Assembly (NCBI GenBank): GCA_025738555.1
Contig: JAOVFP010000003.1
Location: forward strand, 1,798,001 to 1,862,000
Source of the DNA: Cyathus striatus
Taxonomy: Eukaryota > Basidiomycota > Agaricomycetes > Agaricales > Nidulariaceae
Direction of reading: 5' to 3'
Length of the DNA: 64,000 nucleotides
Shown here piece by piece: positions 36,579 to 49,605 of this stretch. Both the position numbers and the translations under genes were made by a program. How positions within the stretch are numbered: the first letter of the stretch is position 1; each line of letters begins with the position of its first letter. The notes under the pieces were generated by a model that had not been told where the DNA came from, did not search any database, and saw only the letters and a program-made list of their open reading frames with translations.

Positions 36579-37057
36579 ATGGTATTAGTATTACATTCTA
36601 TTCCTCCATGACTATGAAGTTCCGAGTGTGGAATAATTCACTGTAGTCATAATTCGGTTGTGCCGTAATTCCAGAGCATCATAATTCCGAAAATTCTTAT
36701 GTTTTTTAGTTATTTCCATATGTATAGGTACCATTACATATAAGACCCCATATGTATGTTTTTAAGCAAACATATACTCCATCATTTTAATTTTATAGCT
36801 CATTTTCTGTCAGTTCTTTCTGTTGTCTTCCTCTTCGAAGGTAATTCCCACGCTTACCAGAGGCAAGCGAATAAGAGGTACATTTTATGATTTGGATGTA
36901 ATTCCAAAGCCTCAGGTGAGTTTTATATGTTGAGTGTTGAGCCATCATGACGATCATTCATGCTGACACTATGAGTCCTGGATCTAGTCCATCATGCTGA
37001 GTGTTGCACCGGCCATGTGCCAACCTGCATCTGCATGGTGAGTGACAGACATTCACA

Positions 37058-40000
37058 CATAAGTGTCAGCCAAAAATGATCATAAAAATGTAGTGTTTTA
37101 TGATTGCCGCAATCATAAATAATGATCACCTTCATAATTATGCATTTTGAGAGCTTATCCACCTATTAATACTAAATCTAATGGTGATCATAAGTGATCA
37201 TTGGCTATTTTGAAGTGAATATTACTACTGTAGGTCTATTATAATATGGTGATCATATGTGATCATTGGCTATTTTGAAGTGAATACTATTACTGTAGGT
37301 CTATTGCAATATGGTGATCATATGTGATCATTAGCTATTTGAAGTGAATATTACTATATTGTAAAGTGGTGATCATAAGTGATCATTGACTTATTTTGAA
37401 TTGAAAATGATTACTGTAGAAACAATCATTGTTACTAATTGGATATTGCTATTGTAGTTTATGTCACATTTGTCACGATCTTCCCACGTGTCACATATTT
37501 CCCGCGCTTTACACAATTCCCGCGCATCATGTTTGTCACGTTCTCCATGCGTGTCACACATTTCCCGCGCATCCTATAATTCCCGCGCTCCACATCATTC
37601 CTGCACTCTGGATAATTCCTGCGCATTATGATTGTCATGATCTTGCCGCATGTTACATATTTCCCGCGTGTCACATACTTCTCACGCATCACGATTGTCA
37701 CGATCTTCTCGCGTGTCACATATTTCCCACGCTTCTAATAATTCTCGCGCTCAACATCATTCCCGCGCTCTAGATAATTCCCACGCACCGCGCTTGTCAC
37801 GTTCTTCCCGCGCGTCACGATTGTCACACTATTACATGTGTCATTATTGTCACGCTTTTACACACGTCACGAACGTCACGCTTCTACACGCGTCACAATT
37901 GTCACGTTCTTCCCGTGCGTCACGATCGTCACGCTTTTACACGCGTCACGATCGTCACGCTTTTACACATGTCACATTTGTCACGCTATTACACGCGTCA
38001 CGATCGTCACGCATCTACACGCGTCACAACTGTCACACTATTACATGCGTCACAATTGTCACGCTATTACACGCGTCACGATCGTCACGCTTTTCCACGC
38101 GTCACGATTATCACACTATTACATGTGTTACAATTGTCACGCTATTACACGCGTCACGATTGTCACACTATTACATGCGTTACAATTGTCACGCTATTAC
38201 ACGCGTCACGATCGTCACGCTTTTACACGCGTCACAATTTGTCACATTTGTCACGCTATTACACGCGTCACGATTGTCACGCTTTTACACGCGTCACGAT
38301 CGTCACGCTTTTACACGCGTCACAATTGTCACGCTATTACACGCGTCACGATCGTCACGCTTTTACACGTGTCACGATCGTCACGCTATTACACGTGTCA
38401 CGATCGTCACGCTATTACACACGTCACGATCGTCACGCTTTTACACATGTCACGATCGTCACGCATTTAAGCCTGTCACATGTGTGACATATTTCGCATG
38501 TGTCACAATTATCATGTGTTTATGCTTATCACATTTGTGACATATTTGCAACATGTTACTATTTTTCATGCATACTGCTGTCACATTTTTAGTCTCTAAT
38601 GTCATGTAGATTATTTTAACTTTGTTCATCTGACACAAAGTATAACAGCAATAGATATGTGTACTAATTATTGTCTCTTACATATGTGGGGCCAAGAACA
38701 TAGTTAAGAAGAGAGTTTGTGTGGTATCTAAAACTTAACTCTGAACAAGGGAAGCCAGCCACATGTGCAGTTTCTGGTATGTCTGTATCACCATCCAAAT
38801 TATTATAGAAGCAGATTAAGTATCTAAAACCACAGAGCAAATTATTAAAAATCAGAGTAAATGAATATGCACTTGTAGAAATGAAGGTTATAACACAGTA
38901 TATGACAAATATAATGTTATGGGAATGTAACAGTAATATGAAACTAGATTGGAGGATGTAGAGTGTATATGTTGTTGGAGTTTTAGTCCTATTTAGAGTG
39001 TATGATATATTTGGAATATGCCATGTTTTACAATCAAGACTATGGATGTGATAAAATGACAAAATAATAACCATAATGGTTAGGGTCATTACAATGGTAT
39101 TGAACATTATGGAAACATGTACCAACCAGACAGAGAAGAATATAGAACCTTGCATGTTTAACACATATGAATAGATAGTGAATAGATGTGATTCCACATT
39201 ACATTAAACTTACACATTACAGCCTATAGATGATTATGATTCTTGCATTGGCCATTGATTATACTAATATCTTCAACACACATTACCAAATCACATAACT
39301 GCTGACTCTATATAACTACATGATAGTTTTCTATGTTTTATTGAAATGAGGAGTTAATAAAAACTATCTTATTGTGTCTCAATCAGTTTCACTTCTACTC
39401 ACTCTTTTAGTATTAGTATTCATTCTGATATCTGAAAACTCCCTTTTGTACTTCTTTGCACTTTCTTGCTCAGTGGCTGTTGTTATTTACTTACTTTTCT
39501 GTTCTTTGGCTTAGTGTTAATTATGTCATTGCCTTCATTTCTTGTTCTCTTTACTGAAGGGCCCCTTTGTCCCTTTGCTCTCTTGTCTAAAAATGTAATA
39601 TCATTTCTCTATAGTCATGTGCAACAATGTTATCAACAGGATCAGACCTCATCTTTCAAAAAAGTATGTGTCAATGATTGACAGTTGACAGATCAATCAA
39701 TTACTAGTCAATGTAAAAGACTGAATTACATTGCTAAGCAATGAACTGAGAATTAAATGTGGTGTCACACAATACTCTTATTCCTAGATCATGAAAGATA
39801 TGGGAACAATTGTCATTGCACACCTGTTGGGACCCCATCAATATTTGATGAACTCATATATAGATTGAATAGTGTATAATATGACCACCATTAACTAATT
39901 ATGCCAACACTAGTGTTGATGAATGTGACATGTAAAGGCTTGACAATTGTGACACACTAGAAATATGTCACATTTGTGACAGCCATAAATGCGTGACGGC

Positions 40001-41355
40001 CATGAAGCGTGTGAAAAGCGTGACGATCGTGACGCATGTAAAAGCGTGACAATCATGACACGTGTAATAGCGTGACGATCGTGACGCATGTAATAGTGTG
40101 ACAATTGTGACGCGTGTAGAAGCGTGACGATCGTGACGCGTGTAATAGCGTGACAAATGTGACATGTGTAAAAGCGTGACGATCGTGATGCATGTAAAAG
40201 CGTGACAATTGTGACGCGTGTAAAAGCGTGACGATCGTGACGCGCGGGAAGAACGTGACAATTGTGATGCGTGTAGAAGCGTGACGTTCGTGACGCGTGT
40301 AATAGCGTGACAAATGTGACAAATTGTGACGCGTGTAAAAGCGTGACGATCGTGGCGCGGGAAGAACGTGACAATTGTGACGCGTGTAGAAGCGTGACGT
40401 TCGTGATGTGTGTAAAAGCGTGACAATAATAACGCATGTAATAGCGTGACAATTGTGACGCGTGTAAAAGCGTGACGATCGTGACGCATGTAAAAGCGTG
40501 ACAATCGTGACGCGTGGAAAAACGTGACGATCGTGACACATGTAAAAGCGTGACAATTGTGACGCGTGTAGAAGCGTGACGATCGTGACGCACATAAAAA
40601 GCGTGACAATCGTGACGCGTGTAAAAAAACGTGACAATCGTGACGCGCGGGAAGAACGTGACAAGCGCAGTGCGCGGGAATTATCTAGAGCGCGGGAATG
40701 ATGTCGAGCGCGAGAATTATTAGAAGCGCGGGAAATATGTGACACGCATGGAGAACGTGACAAACGTGATGCGCGGGAATTGTGTGAAGCGTGGGAAATA
40801 TGTGACACGCGGGAAGATCGTGACAAATGTGACATGAACTACAATAGCAATATCCAATTAGTAACAATGATTGTGTATATGGTAATAATTTTCAATTCAA
40901 AATAAGTCAATGATCACATATGATCACCACATTACAATATAGTAATATTCACTTCAATAGCTAATGATCACATATGATCACCACATTACAATATAATAAT
41001 ATTCACTTCAAATAGCTAATGATCACATATGATCACCATGTTGCAATAGACCTACAGTAATAGTATTCACTTCAAAATAGCCAATGATCACATATGATCA
41101 CCATATTATAATAGACCTACAGTAGTAATATTCACTTCAAAATAGCCAATGATCACATATGATCACCATATTACAATAGACCTACAGTAGTAATATTCAC
41201 TTCAAAATAGCCAATGATCACTTATGATCACCATTAGATTTAGTATTAGTAGGTGGATAAGCTCTCAAAACGTGTAATCATGAAGGTGATCATTATTTAT
41301 GATTGCGGCGATCATAAAACACTACATTTTTATGATAATTTTGGCTAACACCACT
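37058..41355. mobile_element. 4.3-kb element R1 with long inverted, satellite-loaded arms and 8-bp duplication
   Basis: CATTCACA flanks both sides (37,050-37,057; 41,356-41,363). The left terminus is CATAAGTGTCAGCCAAAA and the right terminus read inwards is GTGTTAGCCAAAA. The arms are inverted copies of each other and consist of three successive arrays: about 64-bp units with GTGATCATAAGTGATCA (37,165-37,440 and 40,890-41,240), CCCGCGC-rich units (37,450-37,850 and 40,640-40,840), and about 26-bp units of CACGCGTCACGATCGTCACG type (37,850-38,480 and 39,960-40,640). The 38,500-39,950 centre is AT-rich with one weak minus-strand frame (38,664-39,197) that I cannot assign. Its termini match the ends at 11,308, 48,043 and 56,036. 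Confidence 0.8.
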
Positions 41356-41363
41356 CATTCACA

Positions 41364-42525
41364 TGTGGTATGGTACAGACTCTTTTCAATTCTTCATCAA
41401 TCGTTAGGTTGGTGGGCATGGTATGTTGGCGACCCTATCGTAAGTATCGAACATTTACATCCGTCATGGTACTAACATTTTTCGACCTTTTATTGATCTG
41501 GTAGGTTATTGATCTTTAAGTTTTACATGGTGGAGTTCTCAGGGTTCTTTGGCCAGTCCTCGTCATCCATCAGTCCATGTTATTGGTATGCATCCATCAT
41601 CCGGCATCGCGAGTGACTGATACTTCCATTCCTTAGTGCCCGCCATCATCCATGAGTATTGGTGATGTCTTATTCATCAGGCATTTCCCTGATAGCACTG
41701 CCAGGCTTTGAGTGTGCATGTGTATGTGTTCACTGTTGAAATATCATTTTTTCTCCATGTGTCTTCATTCTGTATTGATCATTGCCCCCCCTATCCATTC
41801 CATTGTCATTCAACCTCTCGCTACCACACTCCTCGCCGCCGTGCCATCCATACCATGTTCCCATCGTTCAGCACATGGGTGCCCTCGATGGTCTTGGCGA
41901 TCATGGCTTGGCTGCCAGCTGGGATTGTTGATGGTATGCACAGTATTTTGGTGGTTGGGATCATCCCCCACGGATGCCTCCTCCATCCCCACCCTGTCAC
42001 CGTCACTGCCACCTGGGTGTGCTCGATGTTCCTGCCCATGATCATCACTGCATGGCTGCATGTATGGATGTTGTGTTTCAGTGGTCATGTGTTCTGTCTT
42101 TCTTTTCAGCGCATGCCATGACATCCATGCCCATATCCTTCTGGTCCCCCTGCTGTATGATATGATGAGCGATCTGGTATGCCCAGCATGTGCTATACAT
42201 CCATCACTACCATAGTTTCCTGGCTTTAGTAGATTTGAATATACTTGATTATTGCATCATGAAGGTCCCAACCCTAACCTTACTTGAGTATATCAGGGCA
42301 TTTACACTGACCTGACTTGGATCATCCTCATGATGATCAGACTGCGAGGGTGGATGTGCCTGGCATTAAAACCTGCAGTGTCGACGAGAACCGAATGAGG
42401 GTGATTATATATAAGTTCCTCAATTATTCTGGCATATTCATCCCCCCCTGCACCCCCTTGATCATGACACCCTGACATTTTACTGCTTCTGCCACTGCTG
42501 CTGATGTTGGGATGAATTTTGATAC
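41364..42525. other. No gene recognised
   Basis: About 1.1 kb with balanced composition and short open frames on both strands at 41,700-42,165. None has family resemblance. It could hold 5' exons of the shattered gene that follows. Confidence 0.3.
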
Positions 42526-42797
42526 TGACCTACAGGGGGCACCAACAGTCACACTGAGGGTTATCGAGTTGGTGAACGATGTTTTCAGTGCCATCCTTCA
42601 AGACCGCCATGGCAAGAAACATTGTTTCGATGCTGAAAGGAAAGAGGACGTCGATAATTTCATCAAGAAAAGAATTGTCGAGGCTTTGTATGCATTATTC
42701 CCATCGTTTGAATTAAACCCTGATCCATAGATACAGAACATCCCCCAATTTTGATGAGGATCATATGAAATCCTTATTCACTCTCGCCAAAGAGTTC
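42526..42797 (+). pseudogene. Possible upstream fragment of the shattered gene
   Basis: After an acceptor-like TACAG the frame reads GAPTVTLRVIELVNDVFSAI and RIVEALYALFPSFELNPDP, then a stop. In another frame it reads RTSPNFDEDHMKSLFTLAKE up to the start of the GTCAC array at about 42,797. Codon use looks real, but no domain is recognised. The link to the exons beyond 48,050 rests only on position and strand. Confidence 0.35.
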
Positions 42798-43653
42798 ATT
42801 TTCCCACATGTCACACCTGTCACGCTCGTCACATCCGTCACATATGTCACGCTCCACATATTTGTCACATATGTCACATATGTTGTATGTCACGTATGTC
42901 ACACCTGTTATGTACGTCACATATGTCGCATTTGTCACATTTGTCACACCTGTCACGTATGTCACATCTGTTATGCATATCACATGTCTCATGTATGTCA
43001 CACATATCACACCTGTTGTATTTGTCATGCATGTCACACCTGTCACACCTGTCGTATTTGTCACGTATGTCACACATGTCACACATGTTATGCATATCAC
43101 ATTTGTCACACATATCACACGTCTCACAGTACAAATGTCACGCTTCTCATATTTGTCACACCTGTTGTATATGTCATATATGTAGCATTTGTCACACTTG
43201 TCACACTTGTTATACATGTCACACCTGTTATGTATGTCACATTTGTAATGCATATCACATTCTTACATGTCACGCTTGTCAGATTCGTCACACCTGTCAC
43301 GCTCGTCACATATGTCACATATTTTACTACTTGTCACATATGTTTCACTTATCAGTCCCATCTGTCACAAATGTCACCCCTTCCCTATATGTTACAAATA
43401 TCACATTTTCTGTATTTGTCACTCCTTTCCTGTATGTTACACTTGCACCCATATCACACTTGTTATGCTTTACATTTATACCTTTCCCACATATCACTGC
43501 TAGCATATTGATCTCACAAGTAAATTTACTTGCCATACAGATTACATCTGTCACAAATTTTACCACTTGTCACATATTTCCCCCCCTATATTACCACATG
43601 CCATGTGTTTTCTTTTTCTGCTACCCATCACACCATTTCTGCCACCAATTGTT

Positions 43654-44210
43654 GTCTGAAGCAACAAATAATGAAGGGGGGTAGATTGAGAAAAAGGAGG
43701 ATGATAAGAGATGAAACACTCAGACACAGATACAGACACAAACACAAATACAAATAGGAGGAAACTTGTGGTCAACTATCAAATTACAGGAGGCTTATAT
43801 ACTAGAGTTATCAACCAAAGTCCTACCAAGGCCTGAACCAGAGGCTGTACTGTTAGATATTCAGGGTTGCACAGCTTCTTTGACAGCTGTCACTTGTCAC
43901 CTGTCATACTTGACAGATCTGTGATTGACAGATACTTGATTGACAGATATGTGATTGACAGATTGACAGCTGTCAGTTACCTTAGTTACAGGACTTTGGT
44001 TGGACTTTGGTAAACACCCTCAGTATATAGACACTCTGTAACTTGATAGTTGTTAACAAGTTTCCTCCCCATTTTGTGTCTGTGTCTGTGTCTGTGTCTG
44101 AGTTCTTGCACCTTTACCACCTTCTCTTTGCTCCATTATCTCACCCTATTCTCTCATTCACTCCTCTCTATTCTTGTTACTTCTCACATGTACAACCCAG
44201 AATATCTAAC
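43654..44210. mobile_element. FB foldback: one small element inserted in another copy of itself
   Basis: The inner copy 43,852-44,187 begins GTTAGATATTCAGGGTTGC and ends TTGTTACTTCTCAC. It sits in an inverted outer copy whose right remnant is ACAACCCAGAATATCTAAC (ending 44,210). TGTAC flanks the inner copy on both sides. Both share TGACAGCTGTCA repeats and a stretch of (GTGTCT)n. A single intact copy is at 48,433-48,755. No ORF. Confidence 0.65.
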
Positions 44211-45175
44211 ATTGTACCTTTCCTGCCACTTGTTGCAACTTTCCTGACAAGTTGCACATTTCACACTTTCCCTATTCACCACATTCATCACATCTTTTCC
44301 CATATATCACATAGTACTAACTGTATACTATCTTCTCACTATCACATCTCTTATCTCTTTGTCTCACTTCATGTTTAGTCCAATTGTGTTGTTTTATTCA
44401 TGTCACTCATTCTACTATGGTTCTATTGTTAAAACTTATAACTTTCTAATGTCTCAAGTCTTGATGTCAATATGATACTGTTTTCATGTCCTAATAGTAC
44501 TTATCTATTCATAAGCAAGAACTGCTACATAACCAGCTGTTGTATGTATCATTCTCACAGATGTCTTAACTGACTCTCAGCTTACTCTCATCTGAGACTT
44601 AAATATAACAAGTAGCTAAATGTAACAATCATGTGAGTGCTTAAAATGTATAATTCCCATAACTCAGTGAAGGCTATCATTCTTGACAATTTCAAACTGA
44701 TTGCAGATGGCATAGTGTCATATATGTCATATTTGACATGAGATTCTTCAGACAATTATTACACATGTAACTGTATGAATGTCCAAATACTGATGTGAGT
44801 CTTGACAAAGATCAGAAACATAAGGATCTTGACTTCAACTTGTGTGCTATGTACAATGCAGTTCTTTGTGTTCAGATATATTATAGCAAGTCATATGTTT
44901 CTATTTTAATACTGAAGATTGGTACACTAAAGATGTGTTCACCAAAACAGGTTTGAAGTAGGGGAATGAAATAGAATCTTCAATTTGTAATGTATGTAAT
45001 ATTTATAGAAGTATGATGTGTAATATAACTGAAAAATGTGACATGTAAGAAAAGTGTAACAAAATGAGAGAAAATGTATGACAGATATAACAGACATGGA
45101 AAATGTGACAAATATGTAAGGAATGTGACAAATGTGTAAAATATGATAAGTGTTATATGAATGATGCTTGAAGAG

Positions 45176-46538
45176 CAATACTTTACCCTCCCCCCCAATT
45201 TCCGGACAGACAAGAAAATGTCCGGAATTTCCGGGTGGACTCCATATCAAAACCGGATTTTCCAGATGGAATCCACATGGAATACAGATTTTCCGGATGG
45301 AGTCCAGATGGACAAGATAATTTCCGGACAAAGTCCACATTGAGTCCATGTTAAAGAATATTTTTTCCGGGTGGAATCTGGGTGGAATGAGAAATTTTCC
45401 AATTGATGGAAATGAAATATAACTTTGTTTTCCCATAGTCACATCAAGTGTGACACTGGGTGTTGAGTGTGATACTAGGTATTGAGTGCGACACTAGGTA
45501 TCAAATGTGACACTGTGTGTCGAGTGTGACACTATGTGAAAAGTGTGACACTATGTGAAAAGTAGCTGTGATAACTGCAAAACTGTGAGACACATATTAT
45601 TATGATACTGCAACACTATGCAACATTGTGTTGCCTGTGTGTCACACTCAACACACAGTGTCACGAAGTGTGACACTAAACGAAAGTGTGACACCATGTG
45701 AAAAGAGTGTCATTATGTAAAAAGATACTGTGACACTATGTGAAATTGACAAGTGTGATACTAAGCAAACATTGTGATGCCTGTGTGTCACACTTGACAT
45801 GTGGTGTCACACTCGACATGTGGTATCACACTTAACACATGGTGTCACACTCAACACACGGTGTCACACTCAACACATGGTGTCACACTCAGCACACGGT
45901 GTCACACTCAACACATGGTATCACAGGTGTCACATTTAACACACAGTGTTACATTTAACACACGGTGTCACACTCAGCACATGGTGTCACACTCAATGCA
46001 TGGTGTCACTCAATGCATCATGTCACACTCAACACACATATCACACTCAATGCATAGTGTCACACTCCACACACCATGTCACACTTGACATAGCCATAAT
46101 AGAAGTTGTGGACTGTACAGCATGTGCACACACACTATGGTGTGAATGAATGTTATGTAATCATCACAACAATATTGGTTCAAACAATGCAACTATGCCA
46201 TGCTCTACTAATTTATTTATAATACAAGTAAAGTAAGTAATAAACCACCAGTTAATACAAGCTACCAGGAATTCATATGGATTCCAGGTGGAATCCGGTA
46301 TAGCAAATTCCTTCGGAATTCTGGCTGAAAGGCAGAATTTGGCCAATAATCCGGATTCCATGTGGAATCTATCCAGAAAACACCCAGACCGGAAAACTAA
46401 AATTTGGCAGGTATCTCTGCCAAAACAAGTCCATCTGGAGTCTGGATGGAATCCGTGGAATGGCCGGAAATTCCGTGGACTTTCCGGAAAGTCTGCGGAT
46501 TCCGTCCGGACTCCGGACAGAAGGAGGGTAAAGACCTC
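45176..46538. mobile_element. Repeat-filled TIR element M5 (CTTTACCCTCC ends, 9-bp duplication)
   Basis: CTTGAAGAG is present at 45,167-45,175 and 46,539-46,547, a perfect 9-bp target duplication. Ends: ACTTTACCCTCCCCCC on the left and, read inwards, GAGGTCTTTACCCTCCTTC on the right. Internally, CCGGAATTTCCGG-type repeats lie at both ends (45,195-45,410; 46,260-46,530) around an array of about 20-bp GGTGTCACACTCAACACAT units (45,430-46,090). No gene. It has the same architecture as M1 and M3 with different repeat sequence. Confidence 0.78.
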
Positions 46539-48050
46539 CTTGAAGAGTGTGACAGGTATAACAGACAGGAAAAAGGGTGAAAAATGTGGAAAGCATGACA
46601 TTTGTGACAGATGGGAGTGATAAGTGTAATATATATGACCAGTAGTAAAATGTGTGACATATGTGACGAGTGTGACGAATCTGACAAGTGTGACATGTAA
46701 GATAAATGCGATATGCATGACAAGTGTGATGAATGTGATATGCATGACAAATGTGACATACATAACAGGTGTGACATGTATAAAAAAGTGTGACAAGTGT
46801 GACAAATGCTGCATACATGACATATACAACAGAAATATGAGGAGTGTGACATTCATACTGTGACACATGTAACAAATGTGATATACATGAGATGTGTGAC
46901 ATGGATAATAAATGTGACATACGTGACATACATAAGTGTGACAAATGTGACATGCATAACATGTGTGACATACGTGACATACGTGACAAATACGACAGGT
47001 GTGACAGGTGTGACATACATGAGATGTGTGACATACATGAGATGTGTGACATACATGAGATGTGTGACATACATGAGATGTGTGACATACATGATATATA
47101 CAACAGGTGTGATATGTGTGACATACATGAGACATGTAACATACATGAGACATGTAACATACATGAGATATGTGATCTGCATAACAGATGTGACAAATGC
47201 AACATATGTGACGTACATAACAGGTGTGACATACATGACATACACAACAAGTGTGACAAGTATGACAAATGCTACATATGTGACATATGTGACAAATATG
47301 TGGAGCGTGACATATGTGACGAATGTGACGAGCGTGACAGGTGTGACATGTGGGAAAATGTGATATTCCTATATTCATTTATAAATTAATATGCTATTAT
47401 TTATACAATGATCACTTATGATCACTTCTACATTCATTAGTATTCACCAGTAGTCATTACACACTATAAAACACTATTATAACATATCATGATCACTTAT
47501 GATCACTTCCACATTCATTAGTATTAACCAGTAGTCATTACACACTATAATACACCATTATACTATACCATGATCACTTATGATCACTTCCACATTCATT
47601 AGTATTAACCAGTAGTCATTACACACTATAATATGCTATTACAACATACCATGATCACTTATGATCACTTACACATCCATTAGTATTCACTAGTAGTCAT
47701 TATGCACTATAATACACCATTATATCATACCATGATCACTTATGATCACTTTCACATCCATTAGTATTCACTAGTAGTCATTACACTATAATACACCATT
47801 ATATCATATCATGATCACTTATGATCACTTTCACATTCATTAGTATTCATTAGTAGTCAATATGCCCTTTAATATCCATCATACACTATTATAACATCCA
47901 ATGATTGCCTTTGATCACTCATACATTCATTAATAATAATGAATACCATTAGATTTTAGCAGTGATCATGGAAGTCAGGGATTTTGTGATCACTTTTTCA
48001 TAAAACCTGGGCTTTTTATGATCCAAATTGGCTGACACTTATGCATCCTT

Positions 48051-49605
48051 GAGCCTGGAGTTGGTAAGGATATAGAGACAGTTGTCGAGCCTAAGGACGA
48101 CAAACCACAGATCCATGTGGTGATCGATTTGGAGCTTGTGAAGAACTACATGGGTGGATCCCCACTCTTGTCTGAGATGATCTCAACAGGTACTTGTAAG
48201 CTGGACAGGGTTGATCAATTCCATCCAGGTTGTGTGGTGTGTATTTAGCCCACCTTTACTCATCCATGACCCATGTGATATATAAGTTTCTGTCACTGCA
48301 TATAACTTTTATTCCCTGCATGATCATAATATGAATGCTTTACTCAAGACTCATGTTGATAACATTCGAGCATCAGCTGCAAACCACAATGCAATCAATT
48401 GCACAGCCATGGAAGCCACCATTGGAAAGCTTGTGAGAAGTAACAAGAATAGAGGGGGTAGATGGAGAGAGAATAGAGGGTAATAAAGAGCAAGGAAGGT
48501 GATAAGTGAGCAAATGACTCAGACACAAACACTAACACAGACACAAGATGGGAAGGAAACTTATTAACTACTACCAAGTTACAGAGTGTATATATACTGA
48601 GGCTGTCTACCAAAGTCCCAACCAAGGTCCATGTAACTAAGGTAACTGACAGCTGTCAATCTGTCAATCACATATCTGTCAATCACAGAACTGTCAAGTA
48701 TGACAGGTGACAAGTGACAGCTGTCAAAGAAGCTGTGCAACCCAGAATATCTAACAAAGCTTATTGGTCTTTCAGGACCACAGGTTGATTATTTGAATGG
48801 TCTGATTGGACAATTCTGTTACAAGAAGGGGGCTCGAAAGGTGAATGAAAGAAAAATGTGTCTCACTGAGATGGGTGTGTACTCGAAAATATTTTTTAAC
48901 GTAAAACTTACATCCATACATGCAGAGTCATCGATGCATTTAATGGCCATTATTCGTTTTATCTGGCCTGAGATGTATCTCTCCTGGCGTAAGGTAACAC
49001 TTGACTCACGAGTGCCCAGAATGCTGCATGGTGTGGGCAGTACTCAATATGCTGGGGTTTCATATATTGCACCATTGCATATGGATAACAGGGACATCTC
49101 ATTTATGGTGGGCTTCACCATGGAGAAGAATACAGATAGAAATGTCCTTCAAGGTGAGAAAGGCCGATCGGCTTCCATGTATATTGCATGTTATAAGGTA
49201 AGTCTTACATATTTTAAACTTATAAGAATACTAAAACAATCATAGTTGCTCATATATACTGATGCTCCCTCTATATCTATATGGCAAGGAGCCTGTGACC
49301 TGCACACAACCACATACACTCCATACCAGCGCATGAGAGACTCCTGGGAGAGTGTCAGTATAGTATCCCTGTTTCAACGTCATATGCTCTCTGTGGCAGA
49401 GAAGGGAAAATATAACAACTTTGACTTTGCAGGAGTCAATATAAGAAAGGAGAGTACAAAGAAGCAAGAACTTGAGGAACAGATGGGTAGAATTTGTCAT
49501 GCAGCCCATGGTAACCATGATCAACTGGTTCAAAGGATGCCCTACTACTTTAACGGCCAAATGATGCATCAGAAATTGGAAAAGAAGCTAAAGAGGAGGG
49601 CTTAA
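48051..49605 (+). pseudogene. Uncharacterised protein with a possible HxD...H dioxygenase-like core, broken by insertions
   Basis: An exon at 48,051-48,190 reads EPGVGKDIETVVEPKDDK and IHVVIDLELVKNYMGGSPLL. About 48,330-48,432 reads KTHVDNIRASAANHNAINC to ATIGKL, where element FB2 is inserted. After it (48,756 on) the frame resumes IGLSGPQVDYLNGLIGQ, NERKMCLTEMGVYSKIFF, RFIWPEMYLSWRKVTLDSRV, STQYAGVSYIAPLHMDNRD. An intron of about 50 nt (GTAAGT/ATAG, 49,198-49,248) leads to LLIYTDAPSISIWQGACDLH, TTTYTPYQRMRDSWESVSIV and a Lys/Arg-rich end at 49,605. The spacing of NxQY...HMD, then IWQGxxxLHTTTYTP, then RxxWESVSIV resembles the double-stranded beta-helix of Fe(II)/2-oxoglutarate dioxygenases (HxD...H...R). 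This is inference only. It could equally be an unrelated basidiomycete family. Confidence 0.45.
48433..48755. mobile_element. FB element, single copy inside an exon
   Basis: A 323-bp insert from GTGAGAAGTAACAAGAATAG to CAACCCAGAATATCTAAC, flanked by AAAGCTT (48,426-48,432 and 48,756-48,762), a 7-bp duplication. Removing the insert plus one AAAGCTT restores the frame (TIGKL-IGLSG). It matches the arms of the nested pair at 43,654-44,210. Confidence 0.8.

Larger units (their letters stand above)
42797..48043. mobile_element. Arm-type element R2 (CpG-poor relative of R1) with nested insertions
   Basis: The right terminus TTGGCTGACACTTATG ends at 48,043 and equals the R-family end. Moving inwards from it there are a roughly 90-bp tandem repeat with ATGATCACTTATGATCACTT (47,390-47,900) and a GTGACAYAYRTGAC-type array (46,560-47,380). 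The inverted counterpart of the latter is at 42,797-43,570, starting CCCACATGTCACACCTGTCA. The left terminus and its GATCAC array are missing, so the left end is truncated. Nested inside are a foldback pair (43,654-44,210) and element M5 (45,176-46,538). 44,211-45,160 is unassigned AT-rich DNA. The arrays have the same GTCAC spacing as R1, with CA/TG where R1 has CG. Confidence 0.65.

Noticed and set aside
37650..38540. Long open frames on the plus strand (and mirror frames at 39.9-40.8 kb) rich in His, Ser and Arg
   Set aside because: They arise from a 26-bp satellite whose unit lacks stops. Three frames are open at once and no start, intron or domain fits.
38664..39197. 177-residue minus-strand frame in the centre of R1
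   Set aside because: Hydrophobic, AT-driven composition, no recognised domain and no splice pattern. A transposase for R1 cannot be supported from it.
45801..46088. 95-residue frame of HTQHMVSHST type
   Set aside because: Reading of the GTGTCACACTCAACAC array inside M5.
42765..47390. Cys- and His-rich open frames in several overlapping frames on both strands, looking like zinc-finger or Cys-rich proteins
   Set aside because: These are translations of GTCACAYRY arrays. Complementary arrays give mirror proteins. No gene structure.
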